The notes beneath the pieces are model-generated. The model saw only the letters and a program-made list of their open reading frames with translations, was not told the DNA's origin and ran no database searches. This document shows, piece by piece, positions 24,213 through 33,977 of a DNA stretch of 64,000 nucleotides (positions within the stretch are counted from its first letter, which is position 1; every line of letters starts with the position of its first letter). Source of the DNA: Mesostigma viride (lineage: Eukaryota; Streptophyta; Mesostigmatophyceae; Mesostigmatales; Mesostigmataceae); contig RPFO01000072.1 in the NCBI GenBank assembly GCA_009746045.1, forward strand, positions 953,620 through 1,017,619. The letters are read 5' to 3'. The position numbers were made by a program, and so were the translations under genes.

Positions 24213-24347
24213 GTTCCTCCCGTTAGGCGTTTCCATTGGTCTTATCGTAGTATAGAGCTTTGACATGGCTCTGTATATAGGTTTATAGCTGGGCGTTTGC
24301 TTTGGTTTGAGTGATTTCACTCTGTTGTAAGTAATTATATTTTTTAA
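24213..24347 (+). other. LINE 3' UTR with TGTAA signal
   Basis: 135 bases after the stop, identical in layout to the 3' part of the truncated copy. TTGTAAG near 24325 fits the chlorophyte TGTAA poly(A) signal. The AT-rich end abuts the target duplication. Confidence 0.75.
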
Positions 24348-24360
24348 ATATATAAATTAA
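24348..24360. repeat. Target-site duplication, right (RLE LINE)
   Basis: Same 13 bases as 17708-17720. Confidence 0.88.
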
Positions 24361-26179
24361 GTGGAAATGATAGGTGTGGTCCTTGACGGCACCACCACCT
24401 TCATTACAGGCAGCACAGCCAGCCGATTATATTATGAAGATTGCAATAATGCTTTATCATTCCATAACATTTGACAAATTACAATGAATGCCGAGTTGTG
24501 CTGCCGCAACTGTAAGAGTAACTACATATCCTTGAGACCCATCGAAATCACCACAGACCGACCATGACGCCACTGTGGCGCAACAGTGTTTACTTACGTC
24601 ATATAATCTATATCAACTGTGTGACTCTGCGCTCATGTCCCAGTTACTGGCACACTGGCCAACGACGAACCGGCCCTTTCCCGGGACTGACAGTTCCCGG
24701 GTCAGCAGAACGTTTCTCGTCCACAATGCCAACAACATCCCAACCGGATCAAACCACTGTCAATCCTATCAACCATCGTCATGGCAACGACATGCAACCA
24801 CTCACGGGGGCTGCTCCGGGCTGTTCGAGAAGTTTAGCCCCATGAAGACAACAAACTAGTTGTGAGGGAGAGAAACGAGCGAACAACGACCACCATGGCC
24901 GCTGCGCTGCTCCTAAACTAAATACCTCCAAAAATCCCGGCATCCATGCGCTGTCGCATTTGCCAGCAAGCCGCCTGACGTGCAGTTAGACTGCCAGCAA
25001 AATGCAGAGCAAGTCTGTTCGACAACCACGTGCGAGCCAGCACACCGCACACTACGATCTGCGTATATCTAGCTTTGTCAGATGGACTGAACATCATTCC
25101 GTCTGGACAATACAAAAGATTCATAAGTGCCAAATGTCACGCACCGGAATATTGCGCAAGCCACCAAGGCTTTGCGCCCCAAAGTCTTGCGCCTGAACCT
25201 AAGTCAGGTCACCTAAGACTGTCACTCTAGACATTCAGGCCTTTCCGGCGCGGCGCTCCACTGACACCGGCCCAAGGAACAAAGCCTGCGGCCTACTGAA
25301 TCGGAACCAACCAAACGTCGGTAACGATTCCGATTACGGCAACCGCCTAACTTCTTGAGTGCACGGACGTAAATGATCACGGATGTGACAGTGATCGAGA
25401 TGGACTAAACGAACAACTCACTGGAAATGGAGAGAATGCATTATGCAAATAATACGTCGAACACCAAAAGGGCTCAGAATGGAACGCTGTGTGAGTGAGC
25501 TGCTCGGTGCTGTGGCACTCCCCAGTGCTACACCTATATGCCTATGGCAACGCCGACTGCAGCGTCTACCAGTGGACAACTGTACACTGCAATGCCATGC
25601 AACCACGTCACCTGCATCAACTACACTCGGCCCGTCAGACCCGGATAACCCGGATCTGGCGGGTCGAGCTAGAGACTAGGCACAGTCTGGCACTAACGGC
25701 ACATCAGTCCACATGACACCTCAGGACCGTACGACCTGCCGTACAGTACTGAGGTGTCCCGCTCAGCCGCGGTATATAGGCAATACGCGGCGCGCAGGCC
25801 GGAAATCCGTGTGTCAGCCTAAGCATCTCATCTAACTGCGGGAACCAAAAGCCCGCGTATGCCAGAAAACATCGTGTTGCTGCAGCGACGCGACGACGTG
25901 GACAACGAATCCAGTGCCAAGCTCGCGGAACGGCCGCAAAGGAGATCTGGCATCACAGGTTTCAGATGTGCGGAGATACTACGCGATCCAGCCAGTCCAC
26001 GACCTGTTTGTAGAGCTTGTGCCTTAAGGGGCAGCACCGAACAGATGCGGGTGACATTGCAAAAAACACCGGACTTGAGGGAGCATAATGTCTCGGTCAT
26101 AGTCTTTGACCAACAGACGATGCAAGAGTTCAACAAGAGTCGTGATGAAATCAGATCTCTATATATTTATCAGGTCTAT
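24361..26179. other. Intergenic, nothing recognised
   Basis: Only short open frames without motifs. No tRNA, repeat array or element found by eye. Confidence 0.45.
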
Positions 26180-26480
26180 TGAATTGAATTGAATTGAATT
26201 TGAACATAACTCCGTTAATTGGGAGTATATGTAGCACACATTCCTGAGAAGGGGTGTATGGCTTTTAATACACTCTGGGCTACTTCCTGCAAGGGTAGGG
26301 TGTGTAAACTACACCTGCTCTGGGTGCACAAAGTGCACCTGCACACCACTATGTATTCAGGCCCCTACCTAAAGTCGCCGACATAGGGGGGAAGATCATC
26401 ATGGCTATCACAAAGGCTACTAGCTAGGGCATGGCTTCTCAGCAGAGAGTAACTCCTGCGTGGGCACAGCATAGTTATGA
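26180..26480 (-). mobile_element. 5'-truncated 3' tail of ORF1-only LINE, minus strand
   Basis: Reverse complement carries the family's 3' phrases (AGCCATGATGATCTTCC, TGTGCTACAT, CTCCC-loop-CGGAG). On the plus strand its tail is a (GAATT)n repeat at 26184-26200. Only the 3' region is present; no coding sequence. Confidence 0.75.
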
Positions 26481-26524
26481 ATTAATAAAGCTAGGCATCG
26501 ACTGTTTGAGAGACGAAAATGGCT

Positions 26525-26555
26525 GACGGCGGTATGGCTGACGGCGGAGTTCAGA
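26525..26555. repeat. Direct repeat ATGGCTGACGGCGG, two copies
   Basis: Two adjacent copies about 15 bp apart, upstream of the ORF1 start at 26686. May be a start of the element's 5' UTR. Confidence 0.6.
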
Positions 26556-26685
26556 TCTTTTGCATCTGAGCCCCAAATTCGGTCAGACCACTCGCATTCG
26601 ATGCGCTTTTTTGAGACGCACCCGCCAGTATAATCGGTTACGGCTGAAACGCAGTATTGCCGAAGTTATCACGTGACAGGCAGCT

Positions 26686-28037
26686 ATGACGACCTCTAAA
26701 GCAAAACGGGGTCTGGAAAAGGAGCTTACCGGCTCCCAGCCCAACCCGCTCGCCATCGTTCTTGCCCAGCCGCCAGCAGCCCCATCGCCCAGCGCCTCGC
26801 CTGAGCCCAAGAAACCCTGCCACGCTCGCAACTGGAGCAAGTTCCTCCCCGGCGACCGACGATTCGCCTGGACCGTGTGGCAAGAATTGTCGCCGCAGGA
26901 ATGCATTGAGGTTCTCCAGTTCCTCGAACAGGAGAGGAAGCTCTTCGTGCCCAAGGGGGGGGCGGCTATCGATCGACTACAATGGAGACATGTCCTGGCT
27001 CTATGCTTTGGACGAAGTACAACAACGCCTGATTATCTTGACCAGCCAATTCCAGAGCCACCTCTCCGACATCACCCGCACGCTCCGCACCCCAGCCCCC
27101 GCACAGCCGGCAGCCCCATCGGCTTCCTCCCTCTGCAAGGATGACCTCCGCGCAGTGCTGGAGGAGCACGTGACCTGGCCGCTGGCCGAGCAGCTGACAT
27201 CGCTGAACACCACGCTCAACAAGGTCGAGGCCCGGGTCTCCAACGTGGAAACCAAGGTCGTCCACAAGCTCCAACCCCAGTTCACGGCGCTACACACCGC
27301 GGAGCAGGCTTCGGAAAAGCATGCTACACTTGTCTCTCGCCTTAACCAGGTGGAGGGCAAGTGTGGCGTGCTCCTGAAGAAGCTTGAGGCCATCACCGCC
27401 CACACCGAGGCCCTGGCCACACAGGTCCCCAAGATAGCGGAGCAGACGGCCACCATTGCATCCCAGCCACCCCGGCAGGATGCTGGCGACCTCCCGCCGC
27501 TCTCCTACGCGGACCTGCTGCGGTCAGTGTCAGACCGCCTCCACCACCGACGCCATCGCCACAAAGCTCCAGGAGCTGGAGAACCACCGCCAGGCCCAGC
27601 AACGGGAGGTCACCGACCGCGCTCGCCGCGAGTGCCGAGTGGTGCTACGTCGCTTCCCCCAGAAGCCAGGTGAGACGTCAACCTCTCTTGCTGACGAGCT
27701 CAAGAACCAGCTTCTTACCCTCATGGGCCTGGTAGGTGAGGTAGAACTGCGCGGGTGCCACCGCCTTCCCCACTCACAGGACAAGGCGGCTCCCCCACCA
27801 GTCCTACTCACCTTCCCCTCCCCTGAGGATAAGCAGCGGTTCCTCTCTCGTCGCAAGCGGTTGCACGACCTCACCTGGACGCTGGATGACGACCTCACCC
27901 CCGCTCAGCAACAGCAGCGACGCGACCTGTGGCCGGAATACCTCCGCCATAAGCAGGACCCCCAGAAGCCCAAGGTGTACTGGAGGGGCGGGGACCTGAT
28001 GATCAACCACAAGATGTGGACGCCCCCAGCGGGCTAG
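26686..28037 (+). CDS. L1-type ORF1 protein (coiled coil + RRM-like + C-terminal domain), frame-broken
   Basis: Starts MTTSKAKRGLEKEL. The Pro-rich N-terminus is followed by ALDEVQQRLIILTSQF and a long heptad-rich coiled coil (27150-27450: VEEHV, LNTTLNKVEARVSNVETKV, LNQVEGKCGVLLKKLEAIT). Then AQQREVTDRARRECRVVLRR FPQKP starts the RRM-like core, then VLLTFPSPEDKQRFLSRRKR and a C-terminal domain with TWTLDDDLT and VYWRGGDLMINHKMW; stop 28037. This is the order of L1 ORF1p, an RNA-binding trimeric chaperone. The frame shifts at a G8 run (26955-26962) and again between 27510 and 27545. Total about 450 residues. No ORF2 follows: the stop is succeeded by the 3' tail. Confidence 0.8.
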
Positions 28038-28580
28038 AATAGCACTAGCCCTAGCTTGTAACCATCGGCGTCACAGTCACTGCCGCTAAGGCAGCCATGC
28101 CTAGAATGTTTGCCTAGCTGTACGTGCCCACACCTAGTCATGTGCCGCCAACGCACGGTACACAACCAGCCATAGCCTTAGCCTAGTCCTAGTACAGCCA
28201 TGCTACGCCCTGGCTATGTTTAGCCAAGCCATGCCTATAATGGGACCCCCATGGATGTTGCATTAAGAATTTAGCCATGCTATGCCATGCAGAGAGATGC
28301 TCTCTGTCGAGAAGCCACGTCCTAGCTCTTGTTTAGCCATGATGATCTTCCTCCCCCGTGCCAGGATCCCCCCCCTTAGGCGGGTTGAACCTGAGACAGC
28401 ATGGTGGTGCGGGTGCCCTGGTGCACCTAGAGCACGGGTAGCTTACATTCCCACCCTTGCCTGAAGTAGCCTAGGATGTATTAAAAGCCATATGCCCCTT
28501 CTCAGGGATATGTGCTACATTGACTCCCAACGGAGCGATGTTGATAACCCTTAGTCGGGGGTTAATAATTAATTAATTAA

Positions 28581-28876
28581 TCGTCTGGTGAGTGGCACAT
28601 CATAGGTACACATGTATGTACATGTGCATTAAATGATGCTAAGGCATCATCTGGTATAGGGCCTGTAGTAGGCGTACATGTACAAGGCCATGGCTAGCCC
28701 CTGACTATTCTACACTACTACTGCTGTATTGCCCTAAGCTGGGGCGTCTGGAGGTGCTGGGGCCGCGGGGTGTTGCGGCCCGACCCTTAGAATGGGCGCA
28801 ACAATGGAATAAATTAGGCAGTGTGGCCTGTCGTTCTAATTTGTATGGAACTTTGATAGTTACGTGATATGGACCT
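28581..28876. other. Intergenic, nothing recognised
   Basis: No gene, array or element ends seen. Confidence 0.4.
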
Positions 28877-28890
28877 AGGTTGATATATAT
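28877..28890. repeat. Target-site duplication, truncated RLE LINE
   Basis: AGGTTGATATATAT, exact copy at 29541-29554. Confidence 0.93.
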
Positions 28891-29540
28891 TAATAATATA
28901 ATTACTTACAGCAGAGTGAAATCACTCAAACCAAAGCAAACGCCCAGCTATAAACCTCTATACAGAGCCATGTCAAATCTCTATACTACGATAAGACCAA
29001 TGGAAACTCCTAACGGGAGGAACCTAATAGCCCTGCTGCACCGCAAAATCAGCCCGCGTACGGCAGAGCATGATGTCAGCCATGGCCCGAGTCAGCGCCA
29101 CCGACAAGCGCTGACGCCAATATGACGTCCAGGTCCGCGCCGACCATGGGGCCCGCTGGCCCTCCAGGTCCAGCCGGTCCTCCCGGAGCCGGCAACACTC
29201 CTTGAAGAAGGCGGAGGTCAGGGGCCCCATGGCCCCAAACTCCTCCAGGACAAAGGGCACCACACGATGGTGCCCGACGTCGCCGTAGGCCAGGAGCTTG
29301 GCCCGCTCCGCCCGGTCCGCCGTGTAACCTGCCGTGAGGGAGGCCCCAGCCACGTGGCTAAGAGCCAAGGGCCGCGCCACCGAAACGTCGATAAGCAGAT
29401 GCCGGCCACCCCCCTCAAAGTCCAGCACCACGATGTCAGGCCGGTGGTTGGGGGAATAGAAGGCAGCGCCATCCGCATCCTCGGACCGGATGTTCGCGTG
29501 GGGGAAAACCGACCGAATCATGGCGAGCACCACCGTCAGG
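28891..29540 (-). mobile_element. 5'-truncated copy of the RLE LINE
   Basis: Minus-strand copy of 23691-24340 with only a few substitutions, so a recent insertion. Begins within the endonuclease domain (MVLAMIRSVFPHANIRSEDA) and runs to the element's 3' end. Flanked by 14-bp target duplications. The open frame 29533-29024 is intact but lacks the RT. Confidence 0.95.
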
Positions 29541-29554
29541 AGGTTGATATATAT
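29541..29554. repeat. Target-site duplication, right
   Basis: Same 14 bases as 28877-28890. Confidence 0.93.
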
Positions 29555-29629
29555 GCGACCTTCTAGGGGCCGGTGCAGTCGCGCCGCGCTGGTTGAGATC
29601 TTGCCTGCACTTATATGCGTGGATCCTGT

Positions 29630-29905
29630 AATTGAGGGTCGATGTCGACCCGAGGATCCTGTGTGGAATGCATGCTTTGGAATTCTCTAGAGGGTCGGCG
29701 CTGTATCGGCGCCGTCACAGGCCTAGTAGGTTAAATTGGTCCGAGGACGAGAGTCTCGTCCTCTTGGTTTGATGAATGTTAAGTGCGATGACGCCTTCAT
29801 ATTAAACCTGGGGCAACTATCCATTTGTAATTAGTCTTGCTAGCCTTTATAAGTGTGTAATAATTAGCTTGGCATCAAGCCGCGGTGCCAGACATCTCAC
29901 GACTC
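29630..29905. repeat. Cluster of short inverted repeats
   Basis: Within 280 bp: GGGTCGATGTCGACCC (about 29637), GGCGC-TGTATC-GGCGCC-type (about 29697), GAGGACGAGA-G-TCTCGTCCTC (about 29744), CACGACTCATGTCGTG (about 29897). No gene. Could be a structured RNA or just palindromic spacer. Confidence 0.55.
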
Positions 29906-30033
29906 ATGTCGTGAAGCGCAATCTACATTAGGCCACCTTGAATCTTCCTAATACCGGCATGGTTGATCTTTCGCTACGTAGCTCAGGTTAGAGGGTAAAA
30001 TCCTGGGACGTAACACTGGTTATCGGAGGGAAA

Positions 30034-30147
30034 TGTAAGTAAGTAAGTACTTGCGTGTCATGCGCAAAGGCATGCCACGGAGTACTATTATGCTAATCTC
30101 ATTAGAAAAATAATTACACAAAAGTTTAAACAAATATCGTCTGCATC
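30034..30147. repeat. Dispersed repeat, inverse copy of 2982-3094
   Basis: Starts with an (AAGT)n tract and ends ATATCGTCTGCATC; about 113 bp match to the reverse complement of 2982-3094 with few changes. Confidence 0.85.
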
Positions 30148-30159
30148 ATCCCCCACTAG

Positions 30160-30600
30160 ATGGGGATGTAATCCTCATCCGAGCTGTCCTCTACTGTAAT
30201 GGTGCCAGACGAGGCGGTAGTGTAGCGGCTATCCTCAGGACCAATAACGTCCACCTGCGGACTTCTACCCTGGCTAGGGAAATGTGCTGGCAAGGTTAGC
30301 TAACTCTCGCGGAGAGAGTTAGTGTAGCCAGTTAGGAAACTAAGGTGGAGCTTGGTGTAGATAGAGGTTCCTTTATTCAACGATCGCTGGACATGCGGTC
30401 GGCGGCCAGTCCGCAAAGAATTCAACGACGACTTAGACGGCGAGCGCGGCCAGTAGGGAATACTCGGCGGGGTCAGCCATGGCTCCGTCAGTGAGGTACT
30501 GTCGACAGTAGCGGTAGACCCGGTTTTCAACGACATGCACCACCAGGTGGCGGCCAGCTCCGGGAAGCTAAACCGATACAGGCGATGGTGGGTCACCTAG
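30160..30600 (-). pseudogene. Unrecognised decayed coding region with acidic C-terminus
   Basis: On the minus strand about 98 codons (30596-30300) end at TAG. The same frame then continues LTLPAHFPSQGRSPQVDVIG and ends VEDSSDEDYIPI at about 30163. Another frame upstream reads HLVVHVVENRVYRYCRQYL. This looks like the end of a protein interrupted by a stop and a frameshift. I cannot assign a family. Confidence 0.35.
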
Positions 30601-30914
30601 TTTAGATCTGTACTCTTCCCGCGGAAGGCTGGCTTGTGCGCTCTGCTTTCCTTCCGGGTCCGCACGCGCAGGGGGCTTTATGTTTAGTGTTACATGTCGT
30701 GCTCTCTATAGGCGTATACATGTCGTTCGTGCCAATGGACGTCGCGGAGACGCTCATTCTGTTTGACCTGACTGTCAACTAGTCCCCGGAGGGCTGGCCT
30801 ACACCAGGTCGTGGGGTGGATACCGTCCGGGTCCTCCGGCTTTTTGCCTTTGCACCGTACGTGTGCAGTTCTTGGACGTTTGGAATCATGGCATGGCTAA
30901 CGTAATGACTGACT

Positions 30915-31275
30915 AGCTAGACCTTTTCAGTGGTTTTCCATTTGCGGGTATTTCCTCGTAAATGGCGGGAGAGCGATCGCAGCAATGGTGCTCGATCACA
31001 TGCACTAGACACTCCCGGCCAGTTAGGCTCGAAACACACGCCCAGACGCCCTGATCAAGCATGCTGTTTCCGGCCAGCCCACCGTCTAGGTCATCTAGTC
31101 GCTCTACACGTAAGCCAGCCATAATTTCAATGCACAAGGCTACTACACATTTCCATCACCATTCATCTTCATCATCCTGAACGACTCGAACACGCGGACA
31201 AGATAACGGCAGGCTCGAGCTACTCATGGTCCGGAAATTCTCCCGATTTCTGGCCTGCGCTGGTTGTCTCGTTGA
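30915..31275 (-). repeat. Dispersed repeat family R, copy 1 (uninterrupted)
   Basis: Reverse complement contains ACCAGCGCAGGCCAGAAAT, GACCATGAGTAGCTCGAGCC, GATGGAAATGTGTAG, TTGAAATTATGGCTGGCTTA and GACCTAGACGGTG, all in the same order as at 32795-32971 plus 35431-35515 and at 63748-63990. It gives the empty-site sequence for the LINE insertion at 32983-35419. Non-coding. Confidence 0.85.
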
Positions 31276-31339
31276 TATAGATCTGATAAGTATATAGAGC
31301 CCCGCAACCTCTCATCACAGCGGGTGCGTCCTGCGGCAG

Positions 31340-31985
31340 CTCAGTGCGGGCTTGCTCTCGATATACTACTGGTACGCACTATACGTACATCGCGTGCATG
31401 GGTGGCCAGCAGAACCAGAACTGGTTCCTCTATCTCCATATACCGCTCTCCTCCGGGTGGTGTGTGCCATGGGTCGGTCGGTCTTTCCCCACTCCACCAT
31501 CAAGTGCGAGGAGGACGCGGATGGGGCCGCCCTCTACTCACCCAACCACCGCCCCGACATTACCGTGCTTGACTACGACGGGCAGGGTTGCCACCTGCTC
31601 ATCGATGTCTCCGTGGCTCGGCCACTCTCCAGTCGCCACATCCTCCGGGCGGCTGACAGTGGCTGCCGGGCGCTGCTAGCTGCCGCTGTGGCTGAGCGCG
31701 ACAAGTTTGCCTCCTAGCTACGGCAATGTGGGGCCCCACCGGGTCATCCCCTTTGTCCTTGAGGAGTTCGGGGCCATGGGCCCAAACGGACAGCGGAGTT
31801 TTTCCACGTCGGAGTGCTGCCAGCGCCGTGAAGACCGCCTCGACCTCGAGGGTCAGACCGCCCCGTGGTCTGCCCGCACGTGGTCCTTGTATTGGCGCGG
31901 CAGCGCCTGTCATGCACTCGCCCTCACTCGCACCGTGGCTCATGTTTATTCCGTCGCACCCAGGCCGACTTTGTCGTGACCCATG
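31340..31985 (+). pseudogene. Decayed RLE LINE C-terminus, second family
   Basis: Reads CMGGQQNQNWFLYLH, then ADGAALYSPNHRPDITVLDY and CHLLIDVSVARPL, then, after a frameshift and stop near 31710, IPFVLEEFGAMGP and DRLDLEGQTAPWSART. These match in order the endonuclease region of the intact element (23640-24130), but nucleotide divergence is high and frames are broken. It keeps the RPD and IDV catalytic positions. An old copy of a related lineage. Confidence 0.85.
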
Positions 31986-32097
31986 CAGTCTAGATCCCTT
32001 CCAGGCCTGCATGGTGCATGGGCCGGCAGCGATGTTGCTGCGTGTCGTAGTTTTGTGATGTAGTTAGTTGTACCTTGTGCAGCTGCAGGCGTGATTG

Positions 32098-32375
32098 TCA
32101 TATATTGTCGTCAGAAAGCAACAAACGTGAAAACGCTAGCTGCCCAAATCTGAGATACCGCGGAACACAGGAAGTAAGAACGCCTACAAGCTACCAGCAA
32201 GGAATCGAACATAGGACCTTTGGCATGATTTCGCGGCTGTGTGAGTCTCCTGCATGATCAGCACCTGCATCTCACAGTCTCACTTAACGTTTCGAAACAG
32301 CCCAACTGCGAAAAGCCTCTTTACCGGAGAGGGGTGCCAATATGTCCCGGATATTGCTGAATCTATAGAAGATGA
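32098..32375. repeat. Direct repeat S, copy 1 (possible SINE, minus strand)
   Basis: About 260-280 bp repeated at 32537-32795 with small indels. On the minus strand both copies contain GGTCCTATGTTCGATTCC, close to the tRNA B-box (GGTTCGANTCC). No convincing A-box or cloverleaf, so a tRNA-derived SINE is only a possibility. Confidence 0.7.
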
Positions 32376-32536
32376 CTCACCACTAGACCTAAGTGCGCAG
32401 GCGGTACTACGCACGGGCCTACGCGATATTCTATAGTATCGACGAAGTAGGCAGGTTGACCACAGCTGGAATCTGGTTGTAGTGTGACGTACAAACCTAG
32501 AGGACGTAGCCGAAACTAACTTATATCAACCGATCT

Positions 32537-32795
32537 TACATTGTCGTCAGAAAGCAACGAAGGTGAAAACGCTAGCTGCCCACTAAATCTGAGATTCCGC
32601 GGAACACAGAAAGTAAGAAAGCCTAGAAGCTACCAGCAAGGAATCGAACATAGGACCTTTGGCATGATTTCGCGGCTGTGTGAGTCTCCTGATCCGAAGG
32701 CATCTCACTTTAACGTTTCGAAACAGCCCAACTGCGAAAAACCTCTTTACCGGAGAGGGGTGCCAATATGTCCGATATTGCTGAATCTATCAAGG
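32537..32795. repeat. Direct repeat S, copy 2
   Basis: Second copy of the unit at 32098-32375; it runs into repeat family R at about 32795. A fragment of its flank (GCTGAATCTATAGAAGATGA) recurs at 35543. Confidence 0.7.
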
Positions 32796-32971
32796 AGACA
32801 ACCAGCGCAGGCCAGAAATCGGGAGACTACGGACCATGGTAGCTCGAGCCTGCCGTTATCTTGTCCGCGTGTTCGCGTCGTTCAGGATGATGAATATGAA
32901 TGGTGATGGAAATGTGTAGCCTTGTGCATTGAAATTATGGATTAATTAATTGATTATTTAATAGACGCGTG
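32795..32971 (+). repeat. Repeat family R, copy 2, left half
   Basis: Continues at 35431-35515; the LINE at 32983-35419 split it. Comparison with copy 1 (30915-31275) gives the unbroken sequence. Confidence 0.85.
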
Positions 32972-32982
32972 AAATTATGGAT
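32972..32982. repeat. Target-site duplication, host LINE
   Basis: AAATTATGGAT, exact copy at 35420-35430. Confidence 0.85.
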
Positions 32983-33524
32983 TAAATTAAATTATAACAT
33001 GCCTCCATTGGGAGATCATGTAGCACATATTCCATGATGGATGGGTGGAGTGGAGGAAGCCGCGTAATCGAACTAACCTACACTGTAACTCTAAGCTATC
33101 TAGTCTAGAAAAGCCTTAACTACACCGTACTCATCAAAACGCCTCCGCCTCTTGGGGGGAGGTGGCTTGCCCACAGGGTCTGGCGTGCATGTGAGCCTTG
33201 ACAATCTTCTGCCACCGCCTCTTGTCCTGCATGGCAGTCCAAAGAAGGGAGAGAGAGTGGATGCGGTATTCAAACTGGGCTGGGACCACTAGGTCGGCCA
33301 GCAACATCTGGCTGGGTGTAGTTCATGGCATGTTTCCCTACCCTTAGGAATGTTCTTGGGGCCAGGCCAGGTCAAAATATGCCGCCCTGGTTGGCCGAGC
33401 CGCTGGGGGCCGGCCAGACCAAGGGCGGTGTCGACCTGGCTGGTGCGAGCAAGATGTCCTACAAATGCTATCCTACGCTGCCAATCTCGTCCGAAATACG
33501 AGGCATACCCTGATACAAAGACTC

Positions 33525-33536
33525 TAATGACCTACG
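33525..33536. repeat. Target-site duplication of plus-strand nested insert, left
   Basis: TAATGACCTACG, repeated at 33966-33977; the first four bases could belong to the insert's tail. Confidence 0.75.
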
Positions 33537-33965
33537 TCGGTCTGGCCGGCCCACAGTGGCTTGGCCAGCCAGGACGGCAGATCCTGACCTGGCCTGGCCC
33601 TAAGGACATTCCTAAGGTAGGCAAACATGTCATGACCTACCCACAGCAGTTGATGGCTGACCTAGTGGTCCCAGCGCAGTTTGAAAATCGCATTCACTCC
33701 CTCTCTCTTGCTTGGACTGCTATGCAGGACAAGAGGAGGTGGAAGACCATTGTCCAGGCTCATACGCCCGCCCCTGTGGGCAAGCCCCCTCCCCCCAAGC
33801 GGAAGGGGCGCTTTGCTGAGTAGTATAAGTAGGGTTTTCTAGACTAGATTAGCTTAGAGTTAGATTAGTTCGGTTTCGCGGCTTTGCCCCCCCCTCCATC
33901 CATCCACGGGAATATGTGCTACATGATCTCCCAACGGAGTCATGTTATAATTTTAATTTTAATTT
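33537..33965 (+). mobile_element. Nested 5'-truncated LINE 3' end, plus strand
   Basis: 429 bp encoding the family's C-terminus (LMADLVVPAQFENRIHSLSL, AWTAMQDKRRW, PVGKPPPPKRKGRFAE, stop 33823), then 3' UTR, stem-loop CTCCCAACGGAG and an (ATTTTA)n tail. It lies in the opposite orientation to the host LINE near that element's own 3' end, creating a long interrupted palindrome (about 32985-33420 against 33538-33965). Confidence 0.9.
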
Positions 33966-33977
33966 TAATGACCTACG

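Larger units (their letters stand above)
17721..24347 (+). mobile_element. Full-length RLE-type non-LTR retrotransposon (R2/NeSL/Utopia-like)
   Basis: A 6.6-kb element bounded by a 13-bp target duplication. Layout: seven 170-bp monomers (5' UTR), two GC-rich hairpins, one long coding region (PHD, RING-H2, two C2H2 fingers, reverse transcriptase, CCHC, restriction-like endonuclease), and a 130-bp 3' UTR ending TGTTGTAAGTAATTATAT. The same 3' end occurs in the truncated copy at 28891-29540. An endonuclease at the C-terminus and no APE domain place it among early-branching site-preferring LINEs; the exact clade needs phylogeny. It lies 34 bp beyond the CACTA right end. Confidence 0.9.
26525..28575 (+). 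mobile_element. ORF1-only LINE-like element (HAL1-like)
   Basis: ORF1 followed directly by about 530 bp of 3' region ending in GGGATATGTGCTACAT, stem-loop CTCCCAACGGAG, GATGTT and a (TTAA)n tail near 28565-28580. The decayed copy at 4.4-6.1 kb has the same arrangement (ORF1 then the same 3' end, no reverse transcriptase), so loss of ORF2 is a family trait rather than one deletion. The 5' limit is uncertain. Confidence 0.65.

Noticed and set aside
29570-30020. Self-cleaving ribozyme or tRNA
   Set aside because: Looked for hammerhead core words and tRNA boxes among the hairpins; none found.
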